64,000 bases of DNA from Pezizomycotina sp. ARF18 (GCA_002224055.1 AZLU01000084.1:95333-159332); one strand, 5' to 3'. Shown: positions 38,174 through 49,995, numbered from the stretch's first letter. Numbers and translations are program-made. Notes: generated by a model not told the origin, from the sequence alone.

Positions 38174-39789
38174 CTAATCTTCTCTTTCCGCCTGTTTCAG
38201 CATATTCTCCCAGATTTGTAACTGTTCTGATAAAAGTTTATGTGAGCTATCGCCAAATCGCCCATCGTGTCCCTCATCTCCACCGTCTTGATCCGCTCGA
38301 AATCGGCAACCTCCCGGACAACTTCCTCGTCAAACGCCTCCGTCGTCTTACGCGCCTCCTCCGCCTCTCTTGTTAGCTCGTCGATCCTGAGTTCCAGCTT
38401 CCTTACCCGTTCCCGCCGGCTCTGCTCGTGATCTACTCCCCTCATGTCTTCCATCTTGCCCTCAGAAACCCAGCCGCACCTCCGCCCGACGAATTTGCCG
38501 GAGCGCTCGCGAGCTGGTCTCGATCGAACGCTGCTTTGTTGAGATAATCCGTCAGCGCCTCGTAGTCCAACTGCTTCTGCTCTCTCGCTTTGAGTAAGGC
38601 CCTCATGGCGTTTATGTAGGCGTCCATATCCCTTAGCGAAACGAGGTAATTCTGGTCCGTGTGGTCCTTCAGATCCTTCATCCCTTGCGACGTAGCCTCC
38701 ACCGCCTCGGCGAAGATGTGGATCGGATGGTCGAGGTTCGGTTCTAGTGGGACGATCTTCTGGAACTGCGTAGATAAATCCGCGTAGTCGGTCTCCAGGT
38801 CGCCCTCGCGGCGGACGACGCGGGAGAAGATCTTCTCGATGTGGCCGAGTCTTCTTCGAGCTTGTTTGCCCGCTCGTTGACCTCGATGAAGCGCCGGTCG
38901 GGCTTGTGGACTTTGCTGAAGGCGTTGAGGAAGGTGTCCGTGAGCCCGTCGAAGACGCTATTGTTCTCCGGCATCACCTGCCGCGTGGGCCGCAGACGCA
39001 TGTGAGCGTTCCAGTCGGCGGATTCGAGGAAGATCATCAGGACGCTCTGGCGGCGGAGGACGGGATGGAGCGTGAGTCGTTTTAGGAAGCGTTGCAGGGA
39101 GTGGGCGCGGCGGAAGGTGAAGTCGTTGCCGAACCGGTCGCCGCGGACGTATTCTTGGGGAAAAAAAATGTAACATGTGAGCTGTTGTTTTACCACCTTG
39201 AAAATGATATAGAATGAAAAGAACAAACCCATTTTGTGCTTATCCGGCAGAGGAGGGACAGCACATGCTGGAAACTCCCGACTCAGCATCTTCCATAGAT
39301 AAACAAAGTCTGTGAACCGCCGCCGCACGCCAACGTGGGACTTTGGAACGTAGGAAAGTCGGTCTAACAAAACGTTGACATCATCAGTAAGAACGGGAAA
39401 AAAAAACCCCTCCAAACCAGAAAAAAGCTAAATAAACATATATATAAAAAAAACTGCATACATCAGTAGTAACTAGGTATGAAACGAAAGCATCTTTCGT
39501 GCGGTCGTTCTCTTTCTGAGGATCCGAGACGTTGCACTCAAGCTTGCCTAACCTGACCCCGGCCAAGTCGACGTCGTCAGCGTTGGGTCCCGCTGCAGTT
39601 CCCTTCTCGTCGAGGGCCCCGCCTCGCTTTCTGCTGTCGTCGGCCTGGACCCCGAAGCTGAACCTCTGTGTCGCTCGTGTCGCTCCTCCACGACACCGGA
39701 TCGAACTGTTCGTTGTCCATGTCTACTATCGAGAATGTTGGTGATGATGACGAATCGAATGTGTCGGGGAAGTCAGGCTCTGGATCCAT
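38174..39789 (-). CDS. SNX4: Sorting nexin Snx4/Atg24
   Basis: Snx4 is a PX-BAR sorting nexin that binds PI3P on endosomes and works in recycling and selective autophagy. Exons: 39462-39789, 39229-39363 and 38174-39154, about 480 aa, normal. N-terminus MDPEPDFPDTFDSSSSPTFS then MDNEQFDPVSWRSDTSDTE. PX domain: TDFPTFQSPHVGVRRRFTDF, VYLWKMLSREFPACAVPPLP, DKHKMG|EYVRGDRFGNDFTF, RRAHSLQRFLKRLTLHPVLR. The basic RRRFTDF and RRAHSLQRFL residues fit PI3P binding. The BAR-like coiled coil runs through FIEVNERANKLEED, LETDYADLSTQFQKIVPLEP, KAREQKQLDYEALTDYLNKA and RRERVRKLELRIDELTREAE to QIWENMLKQAERED and TAG. Missing C or G bases occur near 38225, 38460, 38855, 39331 and 39610. Start at 39789 or at the second Met (39720). 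Confidence 0.95.
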
Positions 39790-40482
39790 GAATGTGTAGA
39801 AAATGGAAAGGAATGGCCGCCGTGGCTGTGCGGGATTTTTATTTTAGCACGGAAGGGTGTGGCTAGTATCTGATTTTGTGCAGGTGCTTCTATCAGCAGG
39901 GAAAAACAGAGCAACTCGACCAGAAAATTGGAGAACTGAAGCCGTTGAGAACGGGAAGCAATGGAAGTATAGCTTTGTTTCATGTCAAAAATAAGGACAC
40001 TAATAATACTAATAATAGGTATAGAACTAGAGGAAGAACACAGTGATCGTGAACGTCGAAGAAAAACCCAGCGTCTAAAAGACTAATACTAATAAACAGG
40101 ATTTCCCGCTTTTCAAGGTAGTTTAGCCTGTAGCTGCAGCTGCAGCTGAACGTGAAGAGGCCAGATTTTTTTTTTTTCCTATTGAAAAAAAAAAAGGTTA
40201 ATCATGTGACCTGGCGTATTTCAATTTCCTTTTTTTTTTAATGGGACGCGGGCTGTGCCACCGCTTTCTTGCTTTCTTCCATTCTCAGCTCTCGTCGGTT
40301 AGAAAGTTACTCACTCATTCCTGGCCGGATTTACGCTTTAAAAGTCGCAATCTCACACGAAACGAAGAACGCGACCGACTCTCTCTCCCTTGTACGTCTC
40401 TAGTTCGAAAGCTCGGAGACTAGCTGTAGTTCGGTAGAAGAGAAAAGGAATCGACCTACGATTGAAGGACCTTAACTCAAAA
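39790..40482. promoter_or_regulatory. Divergent promoter region, SNX4 / KU70
   Basis: A 693-bp region between divergent starts, so both promoters are expected. It contains a 16-bp perfect palindrome (40132-40147) with two CAGCTG E-box cores, and T/A runs near 40168-40195 and 40231-40240. Promoter role is inferred from layout. Confidence 0.5.
40132..40147. promoter_or_regulatory. 16-bp perfect palindrome with two E-box cores
   Basis: AGCTGCAGCTGCAGCT reads identically on both strands and contains CAGCTG twice, overlapping a CTGCAG. It sits about 340 bp from each start in the SNX4/KU70 divergent region. CAGCTG is a known core for bHLH factors; a regulatory role here is a guess. Confidence 0.35.
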
Positions 40483-42715
40483 ATGAGCTCGACTCAGAAA
40501 CCATGGGATCCAAAGGACGATGAGGATGAAGAAGATGATGACCAGCGCGATGAGACGGTACAGTTATTAAGATTTTAACAGCTCCCACCGGTCTACTCAG
40601 CTAAATCTCCTTTAGGAATATACGAGCATGAAGGATGCCACAATATTCGCTATTGAGGTAAGTTGCTAATGCTTCCCTGGCGAAAGGAAAAAAAGCGGCA
40701 CTAACTCAGCATGCACAGGTATCGGACTCTATGCTAGAAGTCGATGAAGATGAGATGGAAACGGACGAACCAAAGAAGAAGAAAAAAGAAACCTCCGTGA
40801 GTAACGTTATCGCGGCATCAAGTGCGCATTTCAACTGCTGCAGCACCGGATCATCTCGAGTCCGAAGGATATGATCGGTATCTTGCTCTTCGGGACCAAA
40901 GAGACCAAATTCGAAGGCGGCAACTGTCCCTCTTGCTATACCTGCTCGATCTGGACATTCCGGAGGCGAACGATATAAAGCGCCTGCGTAACCTGCTTGA
41001 GGGTAGTGGCTAGAAAATTTACCACCAGAGAACTTTCATGAGCTAATCAGATACAGGCGACGAGGAGTTCAAGGAAGCCCTAACTCCGTCGACGGAACCC
41101 TGGCAACTACAAAGCGTACTCTTTGCGGCGAATATCCTATTTACTACCAGGTATGTACACAGATAATCCATATTATAAAAAAATACAACTACTGACATAT
41201 TTTCAGGTCACCTAACTTCAACTCCCGTCGCCTTTTCATCGTCACGGATAATGACGCTCCGTACAAGGAGCCAGGAGAGAAGACCAGCGCAGCTACCCGC
41301 GCCAAAGATCTGTACGATCTCGGAGTCGTTATCGAACCGTTCTTCATGTCCTCGCCGTCGAAAGCTTTCGACCCGAAGAAGTTCTACAATGATCTGATTT
41401 ACGCGACAGACGACGGGGAGCCTATGACCATCAGCACGGACACTTCGAAGCGCTTCGAAGAGATGAGTAGTGCTCTTAAATCTAAGCGGCAACCGAAACG
41501 TGCCGTGTTCTCTACCAAGCTGGAGATCGGCCGGGCTTCGTCGTCGGCGTGAAAGGTTACATAACCGTCAAGGAGCAGAAGCCGATCCGCTCCCATTTCG
41601 TCTACACTGGAGGCGAGAAGCTAAAGTTTGCCAAGAGTCACGGGACCAAGATGGTCGAGGAGACGGCCAAGGAGGTCCAGCCGGCGGAAATCAGAAAGGC
41701 GTACAAGTTCGGCGGCGAACCTATCCTTTTCACGCAGGATGAATTCAAGGAGATGCGCAACTTCGGCGACCCGGTTATTCGCATCCTTGGGTTTAAACCC
41801 TTATTTGAGCTCGAGCTGTGGGAGAATATGAGGCCCGCGTATTTCATCTACCCGAGCGAGGAAGATTACGTTGGATCGACGAGGGTGTTCGCAGCATTGT
41901 GGAAGAACCTCTTGGAAAAGAAGAAGATGGGCATAGTATGGTTCATCCCGAGGAAACATGCCGCTCCCGTTAGGGCTGCCCTGATTCCTGCTGAGGAGAA
42001 GCTCGGCGACGATGGGAAGCAGGCCATGCCTCCTGGTCTCTACGTCATCACGCTTCCGTTCGAGGATGATAAGCGAAAGAACCCAGAGTTCACGCGCATC
42101 GAAGCTCCGACACTCTCATCGATAAAGCGCGCAAGATTGTACAGCAGCTCCACAAGCCGAAGGGATTTCAGCCGGAGAAGTTCCAGAACCCTGCTCTGCA
42201 ATGGCATTACAAGGTTTTGCAGGCACTCGCTTTAGAAGAGGAGCTTCCGGAGCCAATTGAAGACCAGAGCTTGCCTAAATACAAGTTGATCAAGAAGGTA
42301 CGTCTATTCAGGTTCTTACGCGTGTTCTATTCTAATAATCTTTATAGCACGCGGCGGATGCGATCCAGGATTGGGGGGAAGAGCTCGAGAATACTTGTCA
42401 AAGCATGTCGAACATGAAGATTGAGGCTCATGGTATCAAGAGGGAAGCTTCGCAAACAGGCGCAGCAGTCAAAGGTACCAAGAAGGCAAAGACTGATGCT
42501 GGAGAGGTCGACGACAAGGAAATGAAGGAGCATTATAACAAAAAACTCTTGGGAAGGTATGTACTCCGTTCATCCATATATCTGAATCTCTAGCTTACCT
42601 TTTTGTAGTTCACTGTCGCAATCTTGAAAGATTGGTTAGATTCGAAAGGTCTGCGACTGGAGGTAAGAAGGCCGATCTCATAGAGAGGGTAGAAGACTAC
42701 TTTGAGAAGAAATAG
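40483..42715 (+). CDS. KU70: Ku70, DNA end-binding subunit for non-homologous end joining
   Basis: Ku70 pairs with Ku80 in a ring that loads on DNA ends for NHEJ and acts at telomeres. Exons: 40483-40557, 40616-40657, 40719-41002, 41057-41150, 41207-42297, 42348-42556 and 42609-42715, about 634 aa, normal. vWA-like N-terminus: DATIFAIE|VSDSMLE, then IKCAFQLLQHRIISSPKDMI, GILLFGTKETKFEGGN and YLLDLDIPEANDIKRL. Beta-barrel: KKFYNDLIYATDDGEP, VGVKGYITVKEQKPIRSHFV, GGEPILFTQDEFKEMRNFGD, VRILGFKPLFEL-type segment, WENMRPAYFIYPSEEDYVGS and MPPGLYVITLPFEDDKR. C-terminal arm and bridge: KARKIVQQLHKPKGFQPEKF. SAP domain at the end: FTVAILKDWLDSKGL and KKADLIERVEDYFEKK. One-base losses occur near 40815, 40926, 41536, 42111, 42607 and 42650. 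The last junction is uncertain by a base. Confidence 0.95.
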
Positions 42716-42768
42716 TGATGATGCGGGGTTGTGCTTTACAAGTGTATATTAAAATAAGTTTAAGATAT

Positions 42769-43879
42769 TTACGCCACGAAGGCTTCAGCTTGACCTCTCC
42801 GGTCTCTTCGTCCATGACTTTTCCTCTGTCCCAATCCCTGTCACCTTTGCTCCACTTGATCCTCGACTCGTCCTTTGTCGTGTTCGTTTTCCACGCCTCT
42901 ATAAATTCGTCGTCGAAACCTGCGCTCCGTAACGCTCAGCACCCTGCGCTTTCCAGCGCTGTCGGTCTTTGATCGCCTCCAGCGCCGCGTCCCAGTCATC
43001 TTCGTCTGAATCTGGCCGCACGTCAGCGCTCGGATCGTAGTCTGACCTAAAGCGGTCGTCCATGGATGATCTTTCCCTGCTCCCCTGCCACGTACACGCG
43101 GTGCACTCGGCAGTTCCGGACCGATCCCGTCGGACGAACTGGAATCCGATGCGGGGACTGTGAGCGCGAAGGTGATTTCGAAGGTTCTGTGTTATTTGGT
43201 TTTTTTGTGTCATCGCGGCGGTCGTGACTCCTGTCTCTTTCCTTGTGCCTCCTTCTCTCGCGACTCGACGCTTTCCTCCGCCTGTGCCTGTGGTGGCCTC
43301 CATCCCTATCTCTATCCCTACCTCTATCCTGATGTTATTGTGCTTATCGTGTCTCCTGCTATGTCGATCGCGCCTGGGAACCTGCTCCGGCTCCGACTCC
43401 GACTCCGGCTCCTACTTCTAGAGGCGACCTCGACCTCGACCTCAATCTATCCCTCCTACTATGCCTGCTCTCCCGTTCTTCCTATCCCGCTCCCGCTCCC
43501 GCTCGTCATCGTGCCGTGAAGACCGCTTAACCCTCTTATCCCGGTGCCTATCCTATCCCTACCCCAGACCTCCGTATCCGAATTCGCCTTAAGCTGCCGT
43601 AATCTCCGCCTGGCGTCTTCGGCTTCCTTCGCGAGTAGGGCGGCGTTGTGCTGGTCGGCTTCGCGGACGATGCTACGGAGGAAGCGGGTATTTGGCTTCG
43701 GTGCGCCGGATGGCTTTCTACAGGAGAGAAAAAGTTAGCAATTTCGCTGATGGATGGGTTGGGAATTCTTGTTTACCTCTCCGGTTGGTACGCCTTCAAT
43801 CCCAACGCCGAATACTGCAGGCTACGGTTCGCGGCCTCCCTTTCAGCAAAGCGGCGACTTCGGCGTCTGAAAGGTTCAT
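42769..43879 (-). CDS. Arg/Ser-rich nuclear protein, conserved N-terminal motif, function unknown
   Basis: ATG at 43879 gives MNLSDAEVAALLKGR, then AANRSLQYSALGLKAYQPER, an intron (43718-43776), and KPSGAPKPNTRFLRSIVREA, DQHNAALLAKEAEDARRRLR, QLKANSDTE. A long Arg/Ser/His/Asp-rich repeat region follows (about 43200-43540 on the plus coordinates). The C-terminus is DDRFRSDYDPSADVRPDSDE, DDWDAALEAIKDRQRWKAQG, GFDDEFIEAWKTNTTKDESR, IKWSKGDRDWDRGKVMDEET. The SR-like middle suggests an RNA-processing role; I do not recognise a named family, although the N-terminal block looks conserved. About 350 aa. Frames change several times. The stop is placed at 42769-42771, assuming one lost base near the end. 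It is convergent with KU70, only about 54 bp apart. Confidence 0.7.
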
Positions 43880-44370
43880 GCTTTCCGAAAGTCGAGTGGT
43901 TTTTTTAATCGCGATCGCCTTGTGGAACACTCTCTTGTTTAGTGATGGGAACTCGGTCGTTTTGCCTTCTATATCATCGGTGGTTGAAGGTTGCTATTGT
44001 TCAGCTGATGGTGTATAAGTCAACAGGGCACTTTCGGGTTGATTAGGTGATAGTAAGGAACGATGAAGAAGGAGAGACGGTGACAAAGATGGGGGATCGG
44101 CCTTTTCGAGTGTTTCGTGTTGAAAATTTAATGGGTTGGATCCGATCTTATTGAAGAGCTTCAAAAAAAAAAAAAAAAGGTGGATGCACGCCGTAGTCCG
44201 TGGCATACATATCATTAGAAATTACTTATTAGTGCTTTATTTAAGCCGAAGAGAGGGCATTTCAAACCGAGTGTCCCTCCTCCTCAAGAGGTGGGCTGAG
44301 CCGCCTAAAAATCTGTCACCATCCGCCAAAATTCAGTTACTTAAGTCTCTTATTTTAGTAGAGTTGTGTT

Positions 44371-44410
<40 letters not shown>

Positions 44411-46765
44411 GAAGCATAGGGGATTTCGTGGAGACGGCCGCTATCATCGAAGAAAGCGACCTCACTTGGGTATATTCTAGCGTTAGATCTCGCGCAAACC
44501 AAAACTACTATGTGTTGCGTACATGTATTCAACGTAGTCTGCTTATCAGCGCTATCGTAGAGAAGCTGCCCTGAATATTCGGTGATTTATACCTTTACTT
44601 GATTTTGTATATATTTGTTCAGGCACTGCATTATAGAAATCCGAAAGGGTGTCAAGATTTTGAGAACATCAAGAAACACAATCACCGTTTCTGGCCCATA
44701 TGGAGCCAGGCTATCACGACGTACGACCATGTCTTCGAGCGTATGATTTCAGCTGCATAATATTTCTAGTACCTCTGATCAGACTCAGATCAATATGTCT
44801 CTGAAATACTACTTCGTTCTTCCTTCCAATGAGCCTGCCTATGTTTGCAGCCAACTTCGTAATCCAACCAATGGTCTTATATTTCAAGGGGCAAAGCAAT
44901 AAGAAGGAAAACAAATATTTGTACATGTACGATATGTTTATTTGTCACCAGAAATATAAGCTACGGCCAGATACGGAGATAATTGTAGGTATTTGGTTTG
45001 AAGTTCAAATATAAGTATTTTATTTCAACTCCAATGTTTCGAGAAAAGAATCCTTAAGCTAAGCAATCGAAAAACTGAGAGATCAAAATGGATGCAAGGA
45101 TTACATCAAATTGTAATATCCAACACACCCCTCTAGCTCTATAAACTACTAGGTAGTAAGTATAATACGCTCACAATGGATCAAGGTCAAGTAAGTTACC
45201 TAAGTAGGTAGAAATTCAACATTATATTACGTTAATTAAATTAAATCGATATCGTTGATGCTCTCGGGTTTGAATCCAATTTGAAAGAAAGGTAGAAGAT
45301 TACTGCCACTCGGAGACTTGGTACAAGTTCTAAACTCGAAAGCTCAATTGTATACTTAAATATGTTTTAAATGAGTACTCGAGTTGCAACTAGTAATACT
45401 ATCATCTGTTAACATTTCAATACTCCAACACAGCAACGATATATATAATTCGTATGAGCACAGCAGGAATCAATCGCATTACCAAATATCACACTAGCCC
45501 AATTTAAAACAAAATCGACGGAACTGCGGGATTAAGCGAGAGATCGCAATTTTTGTGTAACCGTCTCCCAAGGAAAAGCTAAACCATTGAGTTCAAGTTT
45601 CTTTGCTCTCCGATTGCAGTTACGTATACTTTCATATTAATGAGAAATTATAATAATAATACCTTATTTCATTTAGTTTGCTAGGTTTGCAGAATTACGA
45701 GTAGATAGGCTATAATAATTATTATCAGAAATACCCAAGTGCACAATTCTGAGTAATATAATAATACTTAATTTTTTGAGAATGGCAACAACTCGCTGAG
45801 AAGTGCTAGGAAAGAATGGAGATGCTATGAAATCAAATAGAAGACTGGCGAGCGGCAAAGAGGGACATATAGTTTTGAAAAGGGGGAGACTAGGAGCAAA
45901 AAATGTCTTTACAGCTAGAGAACACGAGCAAGTCCAGGGAGCCGGATGTTTCTGTGATTGATATATTTACTGAAGATGCAATTGGATTTCAGAAGATTGC
46001 AAGAACAAAGTACGACATCATACACTTGAAAAGCCCCTATAAAAGTAGTATATGTCCTTATTCAAGTATTCATAGCACTTTAAAGGATATATGATTACAG
46101 CAAAACGTCCCAGAGGAGATATTATTGAAAATTAGGGAAGGTTAGATTCAATAATAATAATATTAAGCGAAGATTTAAATATCGAATATACTTACTACAA
46201 AATTCGAATATCTTGATACGCGAAGTATATTAAGCCATATAGCCTCTTTTGAGAGCATCAAGAGAATGATATAAGTAAAGAATAGAATAGCATGTGTATC
46301 CTTAGGTACTATACTCACACTCTCTACAAATAAATGCTCCATAAACATTTATATGTGAGAATAAAAAAATTTTTTTAACGAATTATTTAGAGTATGCGTA
46401 TATGATTAGAGTTCGGAGCTGATTGTAATTATTAAATACGTTTCATGTCTAAATCTGAACTTTTGGAATGACTCTCCGTTCGGGTGGCGATTTCGTTTCG
46501 CACATGTATACAGATCCAAGAGCCTCACCACACATACCAAACACTTACGTACCGCACATTAAATTTACGACGAATCAGCAAGAACCAAGAGCTGACGTGT
46601 CCACGTTTTGCTTTTCTCGTGGATCTATAGTCTATGGAATTCTTAAATTATTTACTCATCGATCTCCGGATAAGTTTACGATCTGATATTTTTCGGTGAA
46701 TCCAAGATCTATACCAGCGTGGCTTGCTACATCTGCTCGGAGGGCAATAAATAGTACTTGCGAGC
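43880..46765. other. Long AT-rich spacer
   Basis: About 2.9 kb with no supported gene. It has an A run at about 44163-44178, an A32 run (44372-44403), and very AT-rich DNA from about 44760 to 46460. Open frames near 45903-46094 and 46468-46686 are short and without motif. It may include decayed repeat DNA, but I see no paired ends. Confidence 0.55.
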
Positions 46766-47375
46766 CATCATGGAAATATCAACAACAAAAACAACGTGCG
46801 ACGTCTGCATGAAAGGATGGGAAGACGACTTTATACCGACGACCAGTTCGATCCGGCGATGTTGCAAATTTCGAACAGATGTACGAACCTGAAGATACCG
46901 TCCTCGTCGCTCCTTCAGAAGGTGCCACCGAAGCAACAACAGCAACAACGTCATCATCACAAATTTTATCGAAATCTAAACATCGGGTATGGGGTGATGG
47001 CTGCTTACACCAGCTCGACATAAAACAGCTGCGGGATAGATTAGAGAATGATCAGGCTACATTATCAGAGGTGCAGGACGAAGTACATCGACGGTTAAAG
47101 CTACGGAGAATAAGATGCCGCCAGAAACGTACCAAAGGATGATGAATATGGATACCGGGCGCTAGAGCTGAAACATATCGAGGGAGTGCCCAGGGACGCG
47201 CTGGGGCGAGGCAAAGTTTCTTGTGTTTTTGAAATGGAAAGAATTCTCGGAGACGGTGAAGAGCGAGTGGGATGTCGTGGCGGAGGAGGAGGATTGGAAT
47301 GTTGTTACGGGTGAAGAAGCTGCCGGCGCAAGAGAAGTGATCAAGGGAAAATTGTCACAAAACTCGAAGGGATGA
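46766..47375 (+). CDS. Small acidic/charged protein, function unknown
   Basis: I do not recognise a family. The evidence for coding is a run of protein-like segments that change frame as in neighbouring genes: MEISTTKTTCDVCMKGWEDD (from 46766), then FEQMYEPEDTVLVAPSEGAT and VWGDGCLHQLDIKQLRDRLE. Next come NDQATLSEVQDEVHRRLK, KATENKMPPETYQRM and DDEYGYRALELKHIEGVPRD. The end is GEAKFLVFLKWKEFSETVKS, EWDVVAEEEDWNVVTGEEAA and GAREVIKGKLSQNSKG, stop about 47373-47375. Roughly 200 aa, rich in Glu/Lys/Asp, with a Thr/Ala/Ser linker and a likely helical segment. The N-terminus is the weakest part. No signal peptide or membrane segment is seen. Confidence 0.5.
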
Positions 47376-47653
47376 ACGTTGATGCTCACTAAAACGGTAA
47401 GCGAGGCAAGCTTGAGGGGACAAATATTTTTTTTGAACGTTATTGTTACTTGCTTTGGAGTATATTTGATTTATATGGGATATTTTTTTTTTTTTTTAAA
47501 TATAACGGAAACTAGCGGGCTGGATTCGCAGTAACCTTTGCCATTGTATATAAATTTGACTTGATAATTAATGCCAACGATACTCCATTGATACTTATAG
47601 TGCAAGATTTAAAAACTATATACAGGTTTAATATACATTAAGCCATCGTGAGC

Positions 47654-48771
47654 TCATCTACCTCCTCTCCATAGGAGTGCTAGCAGCCATCGCGGCCTGA
47701 TCATCTTTTCCTTTGCATGCACCATCTCCGTGAGCATGTAGTTGACGGCGCACGGTATCCCTAATTCTACACCTGTCTGCTATGAAACCGTTGATGTAAT
47801 CGATTTCGTAGATTTCCCAGCCCGGATGTCCTGCAGCATCGAGCTGATGTTTTTAGCGGTTTTGTGGAGTACCGCTACGACGACCTTTTCCAGTGTCTCC
47901 GGTGCAAACCTGATATCTCGGTTCGGTACCTCGGCGATTCCGGCATCGATTTTGCGACCCTCGACACTTCGAACAGTATCAGCCGCATTACTTTCGTCAC
48001 CGACATGTTGAACAGCAGCTCGCCGTTGAAGCAGTTGAAAAGAACGGTGAGGGCATTGATTACGGCGTTTGCAGCGAGCTTTTCGAGCTGTAGGCAAAGA
48101 AGTTCGGGATACGGGTTTAAACAATAATCGAGGTCCTGGCATTGCAGAAGAGAGTTGAGTAGGAATTGCGTCGACGGTTCGAGTTTCGAGAAGTCTTCCG
48201 TGACCGATGGGCCGTTCTCCTTCGCGGGGTATTATGCCCATCTGCACGGATCCCATCCCGACCTGACTGATGTGGAACGGTCCTCCCTTCGGCTTTGGTG
48301 CGCGCCGTGCGTCGTGATACCCAGCATCATCCGCGGCCGCTCCTCCTGGCTCGGAAATAGCTCCTTATATACGTTATCCAACACCCATCCCGTTGTGTAA
48401 GAACAGGACCGTCGATTTCGCATCTATCCGATCTCGCAGCGGTTTCATGGCCCGGACGACGTCAGGTGCTTTCGTAGCAACGATGAGGTTCACTACTTTA
48501 ATTCCGCGGCCCGTTTCCCAGCTCGGGGCCCTTCAGCTGGCTTATCTCTTCCATCGTGTGGAAAGCGACTTCGGAACCGAAGCCGTAGTGGGTGATTGGG
48601 ATGCCATTGCGCTCGACGGTTATCCGGTTGCCGTTATCGCGGATTGGACCAGCTTCTCCTGGCGCGGGAGGCACAGCGAGACTGCGCCTAAGGGATTTGA
48701 AGCCTTGAGCGAGTGGGCGATCAGGCAGCCTATGTTCCAGCCCCGAGCACATATATGCGTCTTGAGGCCAT
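47654..48771 (-). CDS. PAN5: 2-dehydropantoate 2-reductase (ketopantoate reductase)
   Basis: The enzyme reduces ketopantoate to pantoate with NADPH in pantothenate/CoA synthesis. ATG at 48771 opens MASRRIYVLGAG, then NIGCLIAHSLK: a Rossmann GxGxxG motif with one lost base. Next come RRSLAVPPAPGEAGPIRDNG, VERNGIPITHYGFGSEVAFH, VVNLIVATKAPDVVRAMKPL, STVLFLHNGMGVLDNVYKEL and PRMMLGITTHGAHQSR. The catalytic-domain Lys region reads KLAANAVINALTVLFNC, followed by NGELLF and SSMLQDIRAGKSTEIDYING. The C-terminus has GVELGIPCAVNYMLTEMVHA. About 370 aa without introns, usual for fungal PanE-type proteins. Frames break at about eight places (for example near 48730, 48470, 48280, 48095 and 47800). The stop is either 47654 or 47658 depending on the last frame. 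Confidence 0.92.
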
Positions 48772-49058
48772 GAATGAGGAAGAAAGTTGACGAAGGGGAT
48801 TCTTTTCCTCAAGGCTTGGGATTCAAGACCTGAAAATTAGGCTAAAAATGAGAGCGTGCTGTCGCGCCAAGGCGCCAAGGAATGTATATATAAATTTGCT
48901 TTTTTGCTTTTTGCTTTTTCCAGGTGTCTCATCCTTTTCTCTCCCAGTTTTTGGCGCCGGTGCGAAAAATCTCGGAAACCATTTCCATCTCCCAATTGAC
49001 ATCTCCTTTCCAAATAACTCCATTGTCACCCATCCTCATCATCAACGTCGCCCTCATC
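48772..49058. promoter_or_regulatory. Compact divergent promoter, PAN5 / LRP1
   Basis: Only 287 bp separate the two divergent start codons, so both promoters must share this stretch. It carries a pyrimidine-rich segment just upstream of LRP1. No specific factor site recognised. Confidence 0.5.
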
Positions 49059-49995
49059 ATGGCGAACATGGAATCAGAACTATGGCCACTGCTCGAGCAG
49101 CTGAAAGAAGACATCGCCGACGTATCCGACGCCCTCAAACCTCTCACCAAAACACCACTCCTCGACAATGCCGCAAAACTACCGCTCGTAGACAAGGCGA
49201 AACTCTACGTCCTGACGACGTACGCTTTGGAATCTTCTCCTCTTCTGTACGTTCGGCTGCTTCCATCTTAACGTTATGATCTTTGTTACTAACGGCGAAT
49301 GTTTTCCCGCAGCATACCTCGACCTTAATGGCATAAATCCCAAGAACACCCCGTAATGAAAGAGCTGGAACGTGTCAAGCAGTACTTCGCAAAGATAAAA
49401 GAGGCAGAAGCGAAGACGGCGGGAACCTCAAAGCAGACTCTCACACTGGATAGCAAGCCGCGGGCCGGTTCATCAAGCACGCTCTGGTACGACAGCCTCC
49501 AACAAGAAATAATACCTCGTGACCATCGGAAAATGCTAATCTCAATTTTTGTCGCGCGCAGGCTGGAAACGAGCAGTACGATCGCGAGCGCACCGAAGAT
49601 ATCGCAAGGCAAAAGGCGAACGCACACATCAAGTTCAACGAGCTAGGGGAGCCGGTCGCGCCGGAGCCGGAACAAAAGTCGCCGGAGCGGAGTTCGGAGG
49701 AAGAAGGGGAGGAGTTGGTGATGCACGGTGCGGCGCCAACCGCCGAAACAGAAGACACGAATACTACTTCGGGGCCGAACGACGAGGAGGGCGACGAAGA
49801 ATCAGACTCATCGTCATCGCCGAAGGAAGTGTGCTCAAAATCCCAAGACAGAAATCCAAAAGCCACAAGGAATCGAGGAAGGAGCGGAAAGAGGAGCGGA
49901 AAGAGAAGAGGAAGAAGGACAAGAAGAAAGAGAAGAGGGCTAGAAAGAAACAGAAGAAGTCTGATAAATCATCAGCGAGTAATACAAGGGCTTAA
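49059..49995 (+). CDS. LRP1: Exosome cofactor Lrp1/Rrp47 (C1D family)
   Basis: Lrp1/C1D binds Rrp6 and RNA and helps the nuclear exosome process 3' ends. Exons: 49059-49246, 49313-49486 and 49562-49995, about 265 aa. The Sas10/C1D domain reads ESELWPLLEQLKEDIADVSD, ALKPLTKTPLLDNAAKLPLV, DKAKLYVLTTYALES|YLDLNGINPK, NHPVMKELERVKQYFAKIKE and AEAKTAGTSKQTLTLD. A disordered acidic part follows (EEEGEELVMHGAAPTAETED, SGPNDEEGDEESDSSSS) and a strongly basic tail (KEERKEKRKKDKKKEKRARK) as expected for an RNA-binding C1D protein. TAA at 49993-49995. Single-base losses occur near 49235, 49354, 49455 and 49845. Divergent from PAN5. Confidence 0.92.

Noticed and set aside
44372-44403. Poly-A run as the tail of a retroposed gene
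   Set aside because: No processed coding sequence precedes it and no flanking direct repeat is seen; similar runs occur in both orientations throughout the spacers.
46468-46686. 72-codon plus-strand open frame
   Set aside because: Short, in AT-rich DNA, no family signal.
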